The notes under the pieces: model-generated
Told to the model about the DNA's origin: nothing
Databases searched by the model: none
The model's input: the letters and a program-made list of their open reading frames with translations, nothing else
DNA from: Herbaspirillum huttiense
GTDB taxonomy: Bacteria > Pseudomonadota > Gammaproteobacteria > Burkholderiales > Burkholderiaceae_D
Length of the DNA: 64,000 bases
Assembly: GCF_004367745.1 (NCBI RefSeq)
Contig: NZ_CP037993.1
Coordinates: 372,001 to 436,000, forward strand
Direction: 5' to 3'
Made by a program: the position numbers and the translations under genes
In this document: positions 41,552 to 51,502 of the stretch, piece after piece
Layout: each line of letters opens with the position of its first letter
Numbering within the stretch: the stretch's first letter is position 1

Positions 41552-41578
41552 AGATGGGTGGTTTTAAGGTGAAATGAA

Positions 41579-41608
41579 GGAAAAAGCCCGTCATCACTGC
41601 ACGGGCTT
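41579..41608 (-). terminator. Intrinsic terminator overlapping the yacG stop codon
   Basis: On the minus strand AAGCCCGT and ACGGGCTT form an 8-bp stem followed by TTTTTCC. The 9-nt loop contains the yacG stop codon TGA. Confidence 0.8.
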
Positions 41609-41779
41609 GTCCCCTTCGTCTTCCAGCGGCAGGTTCACTGCGGGGATGGTGTACTTTTCTTCGGCCCAGGCACCCAGGTCGATTTGCTTGCAGCGTTCGG
41701 AACAGAAGGGGCGGTACTTGTTCTTCTCGCTCCATTCCACCTTGGTGCCGCAGGTCGGGCAGTCTACGATCGTTGCCAT
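41594..41779 (-). CDS. yacG: DNA gyrase inhibitor / zinc-binding protein YacG
   Basis: 61 residues. A small zinc protein with the motif C-P-T-C (7-10) and C-S-E-R-C (26-30) coordinating one zinc; the E. coli member binds GyrB and blocks DNA binding. The [26 protein letters not shown] core is typical. The acidic C-terminal tail ([11 protein letters not shown]) is variable in the family. It is the last gene of the minus-strand zapD-yacG pair; its terminator contains the stop codon. Confidence 0.94.
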   Translation of the reverse strand: MATIVDCPTCGTKVEWSEKNKYRPFCSERCKQIDLGAWAEEKYTIPAVNLPLEDEGDKPVQ

Positions 41780-41814
41780 ACGTTTTACTTCACTTCATTT
41801 ATTCAGATTACGGA

Positions 41815-42570
41815 TCAGAAGCCGCACAGCGCCAGTTCGAAGGGCACTTCGCCCTCGAAGGAGCGCGGCTTCTCGTCGCCATCCTGCTGGGTGAAACGCA
41901 CCCACAGCATGTATTTGTTGGCCGAGATCTCGGGGATGGCGCCGAGGTTGATGTCCAGCGACAGGCGCAGCATCTGGTAGACCTTGCCTTGCAGCATCTG
42001 CTGGTAACTGCCGCCTTCGGCGTTGATTTTTACTGCATGTCCGGATTCGCGCAGCAATCGCATGACGATGGCGATGGCATCGAACAGCGGGATCAGCGGG
42101 GCGAACCAGTTGGAGATGTCCTGAAAACGGCGCTCAAACGGATGCTGTTGCCAGGCGTAATAGGCCGGCAGGTCGAATTCGCAGGCGCCGCCCGGGATGA
42201 TGGTGCGGCCGCGAATGCTCATGAGCCATTCATTGTCGCGGATGTTCTGGCCGGTCTTGCCCTGGGCGGCCGAGAGGGCGCTGCTGGCCTGGTCGACTTC
42301 GGCCAGGATGGCATTGAGCATCTCGGGCTCGACATTGGGATTGGACTGGTAGGCCAGCAGGATCTGCTTTTGCCGTTCGAGCTCTTGCAGCAGGTCGGAC
42401 TTGAGGTCGGCGCGTCCGGCGACCTCCAGCATTTCAAAAATGGTGGCAAGGGCGATGTGATGCTGATGCGGGCTTTCCTGGTGCAGGAAGAAGACGAATT
42501 TCTCGTAGAGATCTTCCAGTCGCAACAGCGTGCGAATACGCTCATTGAAAGGGTATTCGTAGACGATCAA
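41815..42570 (-). CDS. zapD: Cell division protein ZapD
   Basis: 251 residues starting at a TTG codon (42570): (M)[19 protein letters not shown]. No in-frame ATG is nearby, and AAAGGG lies about 10 nt upstream, so TTG initiation is likely. ZapD binds the C-terminal tail of FtsZ and bundles Z-ring filaments. The N-terminal helical domain and C-terminal beta domain (ending [14 protein letters not shown]) match the family along the whole length. The pilD-coaE-zapD-yacG order is conserved in proteobacteria. Confidence 0.94.
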   Translation of the reverse strand: MIVYEYPFNERIRTLLRLEDLYEKFVFFLHQESPHQHHIALATIFEMLEVAGRADLKSDLLQELERQKQILLAYQSNPNVEPEMLNAILAEVDQASSALSAAQGKTGQNIRDNEWLMSIRGRTIIPGGACEFDLPAYYAWQQHPFERRFQDISNWFAPLIPLFDAIAIVMRLLRESGHAVKINAEGGSYQQMLQGKVYQMLRLSLDINLGAIPEISANKYMLWVRFTQQDGDEKPRSFEGEVPFELALCGF

Positions 42571-42783
42571 AGCATGATCCCTTTATTGGTTGAACCGGAC
42601 TTGTTAGGCCGCTGACAGGCCGCGTGGGTGCAATAACCTCGTCAACATGTGCAATGTCTGTGATTCTGACCCATGCAGAAGAAAATTACAAATGCAGTCG
42701 CCATCAAATGAAGCTGCAGGAGCGCATCGCATTTGCCGCGCTGCTCAAGTGCATTGCTGCAGCCGCGCAAGCTGCACCATCGC

Positions 42784-43404
42784 TCAGTGCCCGCCTGCCA
42801 GCGCCAGGTAGCGCGCATGCAGCTCGCGTACCTGATGCGGCAGGTCGGCATTGCTGCCGCCGTTGTCGATGACGTCCTGCGCCACCGCCAGCCGCGCCTG
42901 CCGGCTGGCCTGCGCGGCCATGATGGCTTCCACTTCCTCGCGCTGCAGGCCGTTGCGCTGCATGACGCGCGCGATCTGCACTTCTTCCGGGCAATCCACC
43001 ACCAGGATGCGGCTGGCACGGCCAACCCAGGTGCCGGACTCCACCAGCAGCGGCACCACGAAAATGACATAGGGACCGGTGGCATCCTCGGCCTCGCGCA
43101 CGGTTTCGCTGCGGATCAGCGGATGCAGGATGGCTTCCAGCGCATGGCGCGCCGTCGGGTTGCCGAACACGTGCTGGCGCATGCGGGTGCGGTCCATGGC
43201 ACCGTTCGCATCGATGAATTCGGCGCCGAAATAATCTTGGATGGGAGCGATGGCCAGGCCCTGCGGTGCGGTCAGGGCGTGGGCGATGGCGTCGGTATCG
43301 ACCAGCGAAGCGCCGAGCTCGCCAAACAGGTTGGCCACCGTGGTCTTGCCGCTGCCGATGCCGCCGGTCAGGCCGATGGTGAAGCGTTCAGTCAGTGAGG
43401 TCAT
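42784..43404 (-). CDS. coaE: Dephospho-CoA kinase
   Basis: 206 residues from ATG 43404, 4 bp after the pilD stop; an upstream GTG-type extension overlapping pilD is less likely. CoaE phosphorylates the 3'-OH of dephospho-CoA, the last step of coenzyme A synthesis. The P-loop GGIGSGKT is at 14-21, and the DTDAIAHAL and HPLIRSE motifs are present. The gap of 213 bp to zapD could hold a zapD promoter. Confidence 0.95.
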   Translation of the reverse strand: MTSLTERFTIGLTGGIGSGKTTVANLFGELGASLVDTDAIAHALTAPQGLAIAPIQDYFGAEFIDANGAMDRTRMRQHVFGNPTARHALEAILHPLIRSETVREAEDATGPYVIFVVPLLVESGTWVGRASRILVVDCPEEVQIARVMQRNGLQREEVEAIMAAQASRQARLAVAQDVIDNGGSNADLPHQVRELHARYLALAGGH

Positions 43405-43408
43405 GGGA

Positions 43409-44272
43409 TCAGAAGTCGTAGAGAAGTTGCGTGAACCAGCCATGGCCCATCAGCAGGGTCAGCATGCCGGCGGTGGCCAGGCAGGGGCCGAAGGGAATGG
43501 CCTGGCCGCGCTGGTGGCGGCCCAAGCCCATCAGCGCCAGGCCCAGGACTGCGCCCAGCGCCGAGGCCAGCAGCAAGACCAGCGGCAAGGCCTGCCAGCC
43601 CAGCCAGGCCCCGAGTGCGGCCATGAGCTTGAAGTCGCCATAGCCCAGACCCTCCTTGCCGGTGGCCAGCTTGAAGATCCAGTAGATCAGCCATAGGACG
43701 CCATAGCCGGCCATCGCGCCCAATACGGCATCCTGCAGCGGCACCAGGCGATGCACCACGTTGACCAGCAGGCCCAGCCACATCAAGGGCAGGGTGAGGT
43801 CGTCGGGCAGCAGCATGGTGCGGGCATCGATCACCGCCAGCGCAATCAGGAAGGACGCGCACACCATCAGCGCCGCGCCGTGCAGGCCCAGGCCGAAGCG
43901 CCAGCCCAGCAGGGCGAACAGCAGTGCGGTCAGCAGTTCCACCAGCGGATAGCGCGCGCTGATGGGGTGGGCGCAGAAGGCGCAGCGTCCGCGCAACAGC
44001 AGCCAGCTCAGTACGGGAATCTTGTGATGCAGCGCCAGCGGCGCGGCGCAATGCGGGCAGGCGGAGGCCGGCAGCCAGAGGTTGTAGCGGTCGGCATGCG
44101 GCAGCGCTTCGCCGCGTTCCCCTGCTACGAAGTTGGCGGTCTCGCGCAGCATCATCAGCGGCACGCGATGGATCACTACATTGAGAAAGCTGCCGACCAG
44201 CAGGCCCAGCAGCGCCGCCACGCCGGCGAGTGCAGCGTTGCCGGGGAAGTCCAGGGCATCCAGGAAAGACAT
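43409..44272 (-). CDS. pilD: Type IV prepilin peptidase / N-methyltransferase PilD
   Basis: 287 residues from ATG 44272; a TTG four codons earlier (44284) is possible. This polytopic inner-membrane aspartyl protease cleaves prepilin leader peptides and methylates the new N-terminus. The zinc-binding tetracysteine loop CPHC and CAFC is present, as is catalytic GYGDFK in [10 protein letters not shown] with the other Asp in [16 protein letters not shown]. Eight hydrophobic segments are visible. It lies between pilC and coaE as in many proteobacteria. Confidence 0.94.
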   Translation of the reverse strand: MSFLDALDFPGNAALAGVAALLGLLVGSFLNVVIHRVPLMMLRETANFVAGERGEALPHADRYNLWLPASACPHCAAPLALHHKIPVLSWLLLRGRCAFCAHPISARYPLVELLTALLFALLGWRFGLGLHGAALMVCASFLIALAVIDARTMLLPDDLTLPLMWLGLLVNVVHRLVPLQDAVLGAMAGYGVLWLIYWIFKLATGKEGLGYGDFKLMAALGAWLGWQALPLVLLLASALGAVLGLALMGLGRHQRGQAIPFGPCLATAGMLTLLMGHGWFTQLLYDF

Positions 44273-44325
44273 CGTCGGGTTCAACTGGTTTGGTCGTCAA
44301 AGAAGGGGAAGACAGGCGTGCCGGC

Positions 44326-45615
44326 TTATACCACTGCACCCATGCGGAACACCGGCAGGTACATCGCCACCACCAGGCCGCCGATCACCACGCCCAGCAC
44401 CGCCATGATAACGGGTTCCATCAGGCTGGTGAGGGCAGTGACGGCTTCATCCACTTCGCGTTCGTTGAGATCGGCGATCCTGCCCAGCATGGCGTCGAGG
44501 GCGCCGGCCTCTTCGCCCACGGCCGTCATCTGCACTGCCAGGTCGGGGAAGACGCCCGTGGCCTTCATGGCCGCATGCAGCGAGGCACCGTTGCGCACGG
44601 CGTCGCGCACGGCCAGCGAGGCGTCGGCATAGACCACGTTGCCGGCCGCGCCGGAGACCGTTTCCAGCGCTTCCACGAGGGCGATGCCGGCACCGAAGAG
44701 GGTGCCGAAGGTGCGGCTCCAGCGTGCCAGCGCCGCTTGCCGCAACAGCTTGCCGAACAGCGGCAAGGACAGGCTCAGGCGCTGCGCCGCCAGTCGCAGC
44801 GGAAGATAACGCCGCCACGCCAGCAGCGCCAGCACGCCCGTCACCAGCGTGCCCAGCAGCAGCCAGGGACCGTGCTGGCCCAGCAGGCGCGCCGTGGCCA
44901 TGACGATGCGCGTAGGCAGCGGCAATTCGGCCCCGAACTGCTGGAACATCTGCTCGAAAGCCGGCACCACCCACAGCATGATGACCACCGTCACGATGAT
45001 CGCCACCAGCACCACGGCGCAGGGATAGGCCAATGCCGCGCGCACCTTGCCGCGCAAGGCCAGGGATTTTTCGCGATAGAGGGCGATGCGTTCCAGCATG
45101 CTGTCGAGCATCCCCGCTTCTTCGGCGGCGCGCACCAGGTTGCAGAAGAGCGCATCAAACTGGCGCGGATGGCGCGCCAGCGCCGCATGCAGGCTCTCGC
45201 CGCGCGCCACGGCCTGGCGCACGTCGGCCAGCAGCGCGGCCAGTGCGCTCTGGCCGGCGCCGCGAATGGCTACATCCAGCGACTGCAGCAGCGGCAATCC
45301 TGCCCGCAGCATGGTGGCCAATTGGCGGGTGAAGAGGGCGATCTGTTTGGCGCTGATGCGGCCACGCGTCCTGGCTGTGGCCGGGTTTGATGCAGGGGCC
45401 TGGCCATTGTCGAGGTCGGCCGCACGCTCCGCGCGCCCCAGCCGCGCCACGCGCATCCCCTGCTGGCGCAGCCGGGCGCGTGCCTGCCCTTCATCGCTGG
45501 CTTGTATCACACCGCGCTGCGGGCGATTGTGGCGGTCCAGCCCTTCCCAGCGGAATTGGGACGCCGATGTCGTGCGATCAGGTGCAGGCAAGGATTTCTC
45601 CCACGCTGGTTTCAC
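44326..45615 (-). CDS. pilC: Type IV pilus inner-membrane platform protein PilC
   Basis: 429 residues from a GTG at 45615, overlapping the end of pilB by 38 bp. It is a type II secretion F-domain protein, the inner-membrane platform that couples the pilus motor to the growing fibre. Two T2SSF domains are visible (about 95-215 and 300-420), each followed by hydrophobic segments. The motifs [20 protein letters not shown] and [25 protein letters not shown] are typical. Residues 50-90 hold an irregular charged linker. Confidence 0.92.
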   Translation of the reverse strand: MKPAWEKSLPAPDRTTSASQFRWEGLDRHNRPQRGVIQASDEGQARARLRQQGMRVARLGRAERAADLDNGQAPASNPATARTRGRISAKQIALFTRQLATMLRAGLPLLQSLDVAIRGAGQSALAALLADVRQAVARGESLHAALARHPRQFDALFCNLVRAAEEAGMLDSMLERIALYREKSLALRGKVRAALAYPCAVVLVAIIVTVVIMLWVVPAFEQMFQQFGAELPLPTRIVMATARLLGQHGPWLLLGTLVTGVLALLAWRRYLPLRLAAQRLSLSLPLFGKLLRQAALARWSRTFGTLFGAGIALVEALETVSGAAGNVVYADASLAVRDAVRNGASLHAAMKATGVFPDLAVQMTAVGEEAGALDAMLGRIADLNEREVDEAVTALTSLMEPVIMAVLGVVIGGLVVAMYLPVFRMGAVV

Positions 45616-46717
45616 CGCGCAAGACCTTCAGCAGTCCCGCCCGCCGCAGGTCGATGATGCCCTCCGCTTGCGCCTGCCGCCCCAGATCCAATGTGCCGGC
45701 CTGGGCCAGGATCAGCGACTGCATGGCCGCGCTGACCGGCATCACCTGATAAATGCCGGTGCGCCCGCGAAAGCCGGTCTGGTTGCAGGCCGGGCAGCCG
45801 TGCGGCACGAAGGTGGCCGGCGTACCACCGGCCGGACGGCGGCAGCGGCACAGCTTGCGCACCAGCCGCTGGGCCACGATCAGGCTGACCGATGCCGCAA
45901 TGTTGTAGGCCGGTACGCCCATGTTGAGCAGCCGCGTGAGCGTGGCCGGGGCGTCGTTGGTGTGCAGGGTGGAGAGCACCAGGTGCCCGGTTTGCGAAGC
46001 CTTGACGGCGATGTCGGCGGTCTCCAGGTCGCGGATCTCGCCCACCATCAGTACATCCGGATCCTGGCGCAGGAAGGCGCGCAGTGCCAGGGCGAAGTCC
46101 AGTCCGGCGCGCTCGTTGATGCTGACCTGGTTGATGCCGGGCAGGTTGATTTCCACCGGGTCCTCGGCGGTGGCGATGTTCACGCCCGGCTGGTTCAGCC
46201 GCTGCAGGCAGGCATACAGCGAGACCGTCTTGCCGGAGCCGGTCGGCCCGGTCATCAGGACCAGCCCGTGCGGCTTGCTGATGGCTTGCAGCAGCGCTTC
46301 CTGCTGGGCCGGTTCATAGCCGAGGTCGCTGATCGACAAGGCCGCCTGGGCGGTGTCGAGGATGCGCAGCACGATCTTTTCACCGAACTGCGTGGGCAGC
46401 GTCGAGACGCGGAAATCGACGGTGCGCGCGCCCAGTGCCAGGCGCATCTTGCCATCCTGGGGCAGGCGCTTTTCGGCGATATCCAGACGCGCCAGGATCT
46501 TCAGGCGGGTGGCCAGCTTGTCGCGCAAACTCAGCGGCGGCTGCGCCAGCTCGTGCAGCACGCCATCCAGGCGCAAGCGCACGCGGAAGAGATGTTCAAA
46601 GGGCTCGAAATGCAGGTCGGAAGCGCCCATGCCGACGGCATCGGCCAGCAGCTTGTGCAGCAGGCGCACCACGGGGACGTCATCATCGGCCACGGCCGTG
46701 TCGGGAGTGTGCAGCAT
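45578..46717 (-). CDS. pilB: Type IV pilus assembly ATPase PilB, short form without the N-terminal domain
   Basis: 379 residues, against about 560-580 for typical PilB. The ATPase core is complete: DLHFEP, Walker A GPTGSGKT (157-164), Asp box [13 protein letters not shown], Walker [14 protein letters not shown] and the His box [14 protein letters not shown]. The zinc tetracysteine CRCRR...CPACNQTG is also intact. What is missing is the N-terminal GspE/MshE-type domain. Only 150 bp separate it from the upstream CorC-type gene, and no remnant of the missing domain is visible, so this is a clean shortening. ATG 46717 has GAGG at a proper distance. It extends the pilus with PilC and PilD; no pilin gene is in the window. 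Confidence 0.92.
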   Translation of the reverse strand: MLHTPDTAVADDDVPVVRLLHKLLADAVGMGASDLHFEPFEHLFRVRLRLDGVLHELAQPPLSLRDKLATRLKILARLDIAEKRLPQDGKMRLALGARTVDFRVSTLPTQFGEKIVLRILDTAQAALSISDLGYEPAQQEALLQAISKPHGLVLMTGPTGSGKTVSLYACLQRLNQPGVNIATAEDPVEINLPGINQVSINERAGLDFALALRAFLRQDPDVLMVGEIRDLETADIAVKASQTGHLVLSTLHTNDAPATLTRLLNMGVPAYNIAASVSLIVAQRLVRKLCRCRRPAGGTPATFVPHGCPACNQTGFRGRTGIYQVMPVSAAMQSLILAQAGTLDLGRQAQAEGIIDLRRAGLLKVLRGETSVGEILACT

Positions 46718-46867
46718 GGGAGACCTCGCGCAGGGGCGCTGCCGCAGGGCAACGCACAGGGGAGGGCAAGTCTCCCACGCGCGGCGGCCGCCCGAAAAGC
46801 GGGCCGGCCGTTTGCGCGGGACAAAATCGGTGGAGTTCGATGCCGGCCTGCAAGGCCCGGCGCAGGC

Positions 46868-48160
46868 TCAGTCCTGTGCCTTCACTTTCGCAGGCATGGC
46901 AATGAGCTTGACCATGCGGATGGCCTGGTTCTGTACCTGCACGATCTCGATCACGCAGCCATCGATCTTGACGGCCACGCTGGCTTCGGGAATGTCCTGC
47001 AGGGTTTCCAGCAGCAGGCCGTTGATGGTCTTGGGGCCATCCAGCGGCAGCTTCAGGCCCAGGCGCTTGTTGATGTCGCGCAGGGTGGTGCTGCCTTCAA
47101 GCAGGCAGGTGCCGTCCTTGTCCCAGCCGAAACCTTCGCCGGAGGAGCCGGGCGAGGAGGTCGTGAATTCGCCGATCATCTCTTCGATGATGTCCTCCAG
47201 CGTCACCAGTCCCTGCACTTCACCGTATTCATCGACCACGATGCCCAGGCGTTCGTGGTTTTCCTGGAAGTACTGCAGCTGGGTGAAGACATCGGTCTCC
47301 ACCGGCACGTAATACGGGGCCGAGAGCAGGGCGCGGATGTCGTCGTGGGTGATGTCGTCTTCCTGGCGGAACAGTGAGACCGTCTTGCGCACATGCAGGA
47401 TGCCGACGATGTGATTGATCTCGCCCTCGAACACCGGCAGCTTGTTGTGATAGCAGGTGGCCAGCTGGTGCAGGATCTCCTCCACCGGGGCGGCCAGGTT
47501 CAGGGCCTCGACCTGGGCGCGCGGGGTCATGACGTCTTCCACCGAAATCTTTTCCAGGTCGAACAGGTTCAGCAGGATGCTCTTGTGCTTCTGCGGAATG
47601 AAACTGCCGCCTTCGAGCACGATGGAGCGCAGCTCTTCGGGCGAAATGCGCTGCTCGGCCGCGCGCGATCCGGTCTTGATGCGCAAGACCTTGAGGATGG
47701 CAGAAACGAAAATGTTGACGAACCACACCAGCGGCTTGGCCACCCGCATCAGCGGCTTGAGGATGAAGCTGGTAAAGAGCGCAATGCGTTCGGGATGGGT
47801 GGCACCAATCACCTTGGGCACGATCTCGGCAAAGATGATCAAGAGCGCCGCCACGAAGGCGGTGGCCGCCGTGATCACGCGCTGGTGGTTGCCGAAGGCG
47901 GCAATGGCCAGCGCCGTCACCAGGGCCGTGGCCAGCGCATTGATGACGGTATTGGCGATGAGGATCAGCGAGAGCAGCCGCTCAGTGCGATCCAGCAACC
48001 ACAGGATGGTGATGGCGGCCCGGTTGCCCTGTTTGGCCAGGTGCCGCAGGCGATGGCGGTTGGCGGCCATCAGCGCCGTCTCGGTCATGGAAAAGAAGGC
48101 CGAGAGCAGGATGAGAATGAGGAGTGCAAGAGCTTGCACCCATATGGGTACGGTATCCAA
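46868..48160 (-). CDS. HlyC/CorC-family membrane protein (CNNM and CBS domains)
   Basis: 430 residues starting from TTG 48160 (MDTVPIWVQAL, as in homologues); GTG 48139 is an alternative. The N-terminal CNNM (DUF21) domain has about four hydrophobic segments, with FFSMTETALMAANRHRL and the FAEIVPKVIGATHPE motif. Two CBS domains (about 210-330) and a C-terminal CorC_HlyC domain (about 345-425) follow. Members are implicated in magnesium or other cation efflux and in tolerance to divalent metals; the substrate here is unknown. Despite older names it has no proven haemolytic role. It stands before pilB but is probably separately regulated. Confidence 0.9.
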   Translation of the reverse strand: MDTVPIWVQALALLILILLSAFFSMTETALMAANRHRLRHLAKQGNRAAITILWLLDRTERLLSLILIANTVINALATALVTALAIAAFGNHQRVITAATAFVAALLIIFAEIVPKVIGATHPERIALFTSFILKPLMRVAKPLVWFVNIFVSAILKVLRIKTGSRAAEQRISPEELRSIVLEGGSFIPQKHKSILLNLFDLEKISVEDVMTPRAQVEALNLAAPVEEILHQLATCYHNKLPVFEGEINHIVGILHVRKTVSLFRQEDDITHDDIRALLSAPYYVPVETDVFTQLQYFQENHERLGIVVDEYGEVQGLVTLEDIIEEMIGEFTTSSPGSSGEGFGWDKDGTCLLEGSTTLRDINKRLGLKLPLDGPKTINGLLLETLQDIPEASVAVKIDGCVIEIVQVQNQAIRMVKLIAMPAKVKAQD

Positions 48161-48333
48161 ACGTTGCCGTCAGTGGGTTGCCCTCACGCATGGGAGGGAG
48201 TCGGCGGGCCTGTTTGCTTGTCATCATGACAGGCAAGCCAGGGCGGCCAGCGAGCGCCAAAGTCTAGACGATGGGGGCTTATCCCGCAAGCCGGGCGGCG
48301 GCGCGGTGTGGCGCCTGCGCCCGGACTTGCCCT

Positions 48334-49296
48334 TCAGTAACCCTTGCTGTGGTCGTAGAGATGCGGCGGCGGCAGGCCGTCCAGCATGGCGGCAATGGCT
48401 ACCGCCGTCTGCCTGGCGCGTTCGCGGCGCGAGGGCGTGGCCGCTGCATGGGGCGTGACCAGCACGCGCGGATGGCGCCAGACGGCGGCCTCGGCGGGCA
48501 GCGGTTCTTCATCGAACACGTCCAGCACCGCACCGAACAAGTGTCCGCTGTCGAGCGCGGCCAGCAGATCCGGCAGGCACATGTGGCTGCCGCGGCCGAC
48601 GTTGATGACCGCGGCACCGCGCGGCAACTGGCGCAAGAGATCGGCATTGATGAGGTGGCGGGTATCGGTGGTCTCGGGCAAGAGGCAGATCAGGATATCG
48701 GTGCGGCCCAGGAAGTCCGGCAACGTATCGGGCCCGGCAAAGCAAGCCAGCCCCTTCTCGCTGCGCGGCGAGCGCGCCCAGCCGGCCGTCTCGAAGCCGA
48801 CCGCCGCATGCATGCGCGCCGCCGACAGGCCCAGCGCACCCAGTCCCAGCACGCCCACGCGGGTTTCGCGCGCCGTGCGGGGCGTGGAAAATTCGCGCCA
48901 TTCGGCGCGCGCCTGCTGGGCAATGATGCGCGGCATGTCCTTCAACAGCATCAGGCTGCTCATGAGCGTGAATTCGGCCATGCGCTGCTGCGTTTCAGGC
49001 GTGACCATGCGCACGATGGGCAGCTCCGGCAGGTGCGGGTCTGCAAGGATGTGATCGACTCCGGCAGCCGCACTGATGATGGCCTTCAGGTTGGGAAACT
49101 GCGCCAGCCGCCCCGGCTCGGGCTGCCACACCAGCACGAACTGCACGCGCGCCGGATCGACTTCCGGATCATCCCAGGCGCGCACGTCGAGGCCCAGCCC
49201 GGGTGCGAATTCATGGAAGCTGGCGCGCCACTCGGCCAGCGCGGCAGCGCCGCCGGACTTGATCAGCAGCACGGGAGCAAGAGCAGGGGTGGTCAT
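48334..49296 (-). CDS. ghrA: Glyoxylate/hydroxypyruvate reductase A (D-2-hydroxyacid dehydrogenase)
   Basis: 320 residues. This NAD(P)H-dependent enzyme reduces glyoxylate, hydroxypyruvate and related 2-oxo acids. The nucleotide-binding motif VGVLGLGALGLSAARMH (about 147-163), the catalytic Arg in NVGRGSHM, and the terminal His in VTPHAAA are present; the early AAGVDHIL segment is typical of the GhrA subgroup. Its ATG overlaps the iclR stop by 4 bp, so it is read from the same transcript as the regulator, divergent from the oxidase/transporter operon. A likely task is removal of the 2-oxo acid produced by that oxidase, which is inference. Confidence 0.91.
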   Translation of the reverse strand: MTTPALAPVLLIKSGGAAALAEWRASFHEFAPGLGLDVRAWDDPEVDPARVQFVLVWQPEPGRLAQFPNLKAIISAAAGVDHILADPHLPELPIVRMVTPETQQRMAEFTLMSSLMLLKDMPRIIAQQARAEWREFSTPRTARETRVGVLGLGALGLSAARMHAAVGFETAGWARSPRSEKGLACFAGPDTLPDFLGRTDILICLLPETTDTRHLINADLLRQLPRGAAVINVGRGSHMCLPDLLAALDSGHLFGAVLDVFDEEPLPAEAAVWRHPRVLVTPHAAATPSRRERARQTAVAIAAMLDGLPPPHLYDHSKGY

Positions 49297-50150
49297 GCTT
49301 GTGGCTCCACGGGATTGGCCTGGTGCATGGGCCGGCGCAAGGCCGGGTCGAAGGGATTGATCCGGCGCGACAGGGCGGCGGCTTCCCGCTGCAGCATCTG
49401 CACCACGGTCGGCAGGCGCTCCTCGGTCAGGCGCGAGGTCAGCGTGCCTACGCTCAAGGCACCGACGATGTTGCCGCCGGCATCGAAGAGCGGCACACCC
49501 AGCCCGGCCATGCCATCGAGCAGACCGGCCTGGCGTGCCGCATAACCGGTCTCGCGCACACGCTCGATTTCCGTGCGCAGGTAGACCTCGTCATAGACCC
49601 CGAATTCGCGCAGGCGCGGCACGTTATAGCGGATCACTTCCTCGCGTTCTTCTTCCGGCAGGAAGGCGAGGATGGCCAGCGCGCCCTGTCCCACGCCCAA
49701 GGCGACGCGCCCGCCGATGTCGCCGGTGAAGGCGCGGATCGGGAAGGGGCCATCGACGCGATCCACGCACACCGCATCGAAGCGCGAGCGCAGCAGCAGG
49801 AAGACCGTATCACCGAGACTGCCGCACAGCCGCAGCAGCGCCGGGCGGCACAGGCTGCGCACATCCGACGCATTGCCGGCGCGTGCGGCCAGGGCGAACA
49901 GGTCCATGCCCAGGCGATACAGCTTGCTGCGCTCATCCTGTTCCACCACGCCTTCACCTGCCAGCGATTGCAGCAGCCGGTGCGTGGTGCCCTGGGTCAG
50001 GCCGATGGCCTTGGCTACTTGCGTCACCCGCATGCCTTGCGGTGGTGCATCGGCCAGCGCACGCAACACCGCAAAGGTGCGCTGGATGCCGTTGACCGGC
50101 AGGGAGGCGGGGGCGCTGGCGGCCGTGGCCTCGTCGTTGTGCTCGCTCAT
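49293..50150 (-). CDS. IclR-family transcriptional regulator
   Basis: 285 residues. An N-terminal winged helix (about 20-85, GIQRTFAVLRALADAPPQGMRVTQVAKAIGLTQGTTHRLLQSLAG) is followed by the IclR effector-binding domain (about 100-265, with DAGGNIVGALSVG). IclR proteins bind small organic acids and control adjacent catabolic genes. It is transcribed with ghrA and divergently from the ABC-transporter/oxidase operon, so it most likely controls both through the 266-bp gap. The effector is unknown. Confidence 0.94.
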   Translation of the reverse strand: MSEHNDEATAASAPASLPVNGIQRTFAVLRALADAPPQGMRVTQVAKAIGLTQGTTHRLLQSLAGEGVVEQDERSKLYRLGMDLFALAARAGNASDVRSLCRPALLRLCGSLGDTVFLLLRSRFDAVCVDRVDGPFPIRAFTGDIGGRVALGVGQGALAILAFLPEEEREEVIRYNVPRLREFGVYDEVYLRTEIERVRETGYAARQAGLLDGMAGLGVPLFDAGGNIVGALSVGTLTSRLTEERLPTVVQMLQREAAALSRRINPFDPALRRPMHQANPVEPQA

Positions 50151-50260
50151 GAGGGGGCTTTGTCTGCTGGGTGGAATCGGCGGGGGTTCGCTCGCCGATG
50201 CATTTCATTGGATGGAATAAATATAAAAAATTTCCCGACTGTCGAAATACGATAGCAGAA

Positions 50261-50277
50261 TTGGCACCGAAATTGCA
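50261..50277 (+). promoter_or_regulatory. Sigma-54 (RpoN) promoter of the ABC-transporter/oxidase operon
   Basis: TTGGCACCGAAATTGCA matches the sigma-54 consensus YTGGCACGNNNNTTGCW at all but one position. The invariant GG (50263-50264) and GC (50275-50276) are exactly 10 bp apart. It points toward the operon starting at 50417; transcription would begin near 50288. An AT-rich run just upstream (50219-50233) could hold an IHF site. No clear NtrC site was found in the gap. Confidence 0.8.
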
Positions 50278-50416
50278 TCAATAACGAAACAGGAGACGCG
50301 CCGCTCACATCGCTCCAGCGATGGGGTTGCGCAATTGAAAGTATGCATCGGAGCGCCCGCCGGCCGACAAGCCCGCCAGCCGTGCAGCGCCCGAACCTTG
50401 CGACAGGGAGCTTGCA

Positions 50417-51502
50417 ATGTCATTTCTCACGCTGACCAATGTCAGTAAGTTCTATGGCGATACCCAGGCGGTATCGGGGTTCAACCTCACGGTGGAAAAG
50501 GGTGAGTTCATCTCCCTGCTCGGTCCTTCGGGCTGCGGCAAGACCACCACCCTGCAGATGATCGCGGGCTTCGAGGCCGTCAGCGGCGGCCGCATCGAAC
50601 TCGACGGCCGCGACATCACGCATGCCAAGCCCAATACGCGCGGCCTGGGCATCGTGTTCCAGACCTATGCGCTGTTCCCGCACATGACGGTGGAGCAGAA
50701 CGTGGCCTTCGGGCTGGAGATGCGCAAGTGCGGCGCCGCTGAGAAGCGCGACCGTGTGGCGCAGGCCCTGTCGCTGGTGCATCTGGAAAAACACGGTGCG
50801 CGCTATCCGCGCGAACTCTCCGGCGGCCAGCGCCAGCGTGTGGCCCTGGCGCGCGCGCTGGTGATCGCCCCGCCGGTGCTGCTGCTCGATGAACCGCTGT
50901 CCAACCTCGACGCCAAGCTGCGCGAAGAGATGCAATTCGAACTGCGCGACATCCAGCGCAAGGTCGGCACCACCACCATCATGGTCACGCACGACCAGAG
51001 CGAAGCCATGTCCATCAGTGACCGCGTGGTGGTGATGGAGGCCGGCCACATCACCCAGGTCGGCCGTCCCCTGAACGTGTATGAACATCCGGCCAACCGC
51101 TTCATCTCCACCTTCGTGGGCAAGGCCAACCTGCTCGAAGGCCAGGTGGTCGGTGCCGCAGGTGAACGTGCCGACATCGCGGTGGGCGGCATGATGCTGT
51201 CGCTGGAAAGCACCGACACCGGCCTGCGCGGCGGCGGCCGCGTGGTGCTGGGCCTGCGTCCGGAAAAGATCCGCTGTACCGCGCCCGGCCAGGGCCGCTG
51301 CAATGGCGAAGTGGTGCGCCGCTTCTTCCTCGGCAGCCAATGGATGTATGAAGTGGAGACCCCGCTGGGCCTGCTCTCGGTCCTCTCGGCCAACGACGGT
51401 GCCGAAGCACTGGAGCAGGGGGCTGCCGTCGGCCTGGCGTGGAGTGACTACAGCCTGCGCCTGGTCTCCACCGCCCGCAGCGATGAAGGGGTCGCAGCAT
51501 GA
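50417..51502 (+). CDS. ABC transporter ATP-binding protein (PotA-like)
   Basis: 361 residues. The ATPase domain has Walker A GPSGCGKTT (about 37-45), signature LSGGQRQRVALARAL (about 134-148), Walker B LLLDEPLSNLD and the His switch VTHDQ. A C-terminal TOBE domain (about 275-350) is present, as in the spermidine/putrescine, iron and aminoethylphosphonate uptake families. It energises import through the two permeases that follow. First gene of a seven-gene operon with overlaps or gaps of at most 4 bp; a sigma-54 promoter lies 140 bp upstream. Confidence 0.94.
   Translation: MSFLTLTNVSKFYGDTQAVSGFNLTVEKGEFISLLGPSGCGKTTTLQMIAGFEAVSGGRIELDGRDITHAKPNTRGLGIVFQTYALFPHMTVEQNVAFGLEMRKCGAAEKRDRVAQALSLVHLEKHGARYPRELSGGQRQRVALARALVIAPPVLLLDEPLSNLDAKLREEMQFELRDIQRKVGTTTIMVTHDQSEAMSISDRVVVMEAGHITQVGRPLNVYEHPANRFISTFVGKANLLEGQVVGAAGERADIAVGGMMLSLESTDTGLRGGGRVVLGLRPEKIRCTAPGQGRCNGEVVRRFFLGSQWMYEVETPLGLLSVLSANDGAEALEQGAAVGLAWSDYSLRLVSTARSDEGVAA

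Noticed and set aside
45086-47377. 763-codon open frame opposite pilC, pilB and the CorC-type gene
   Set aside because: It crosses three genes with intact motifs and has arginine/glutamine-rich antisense composition.
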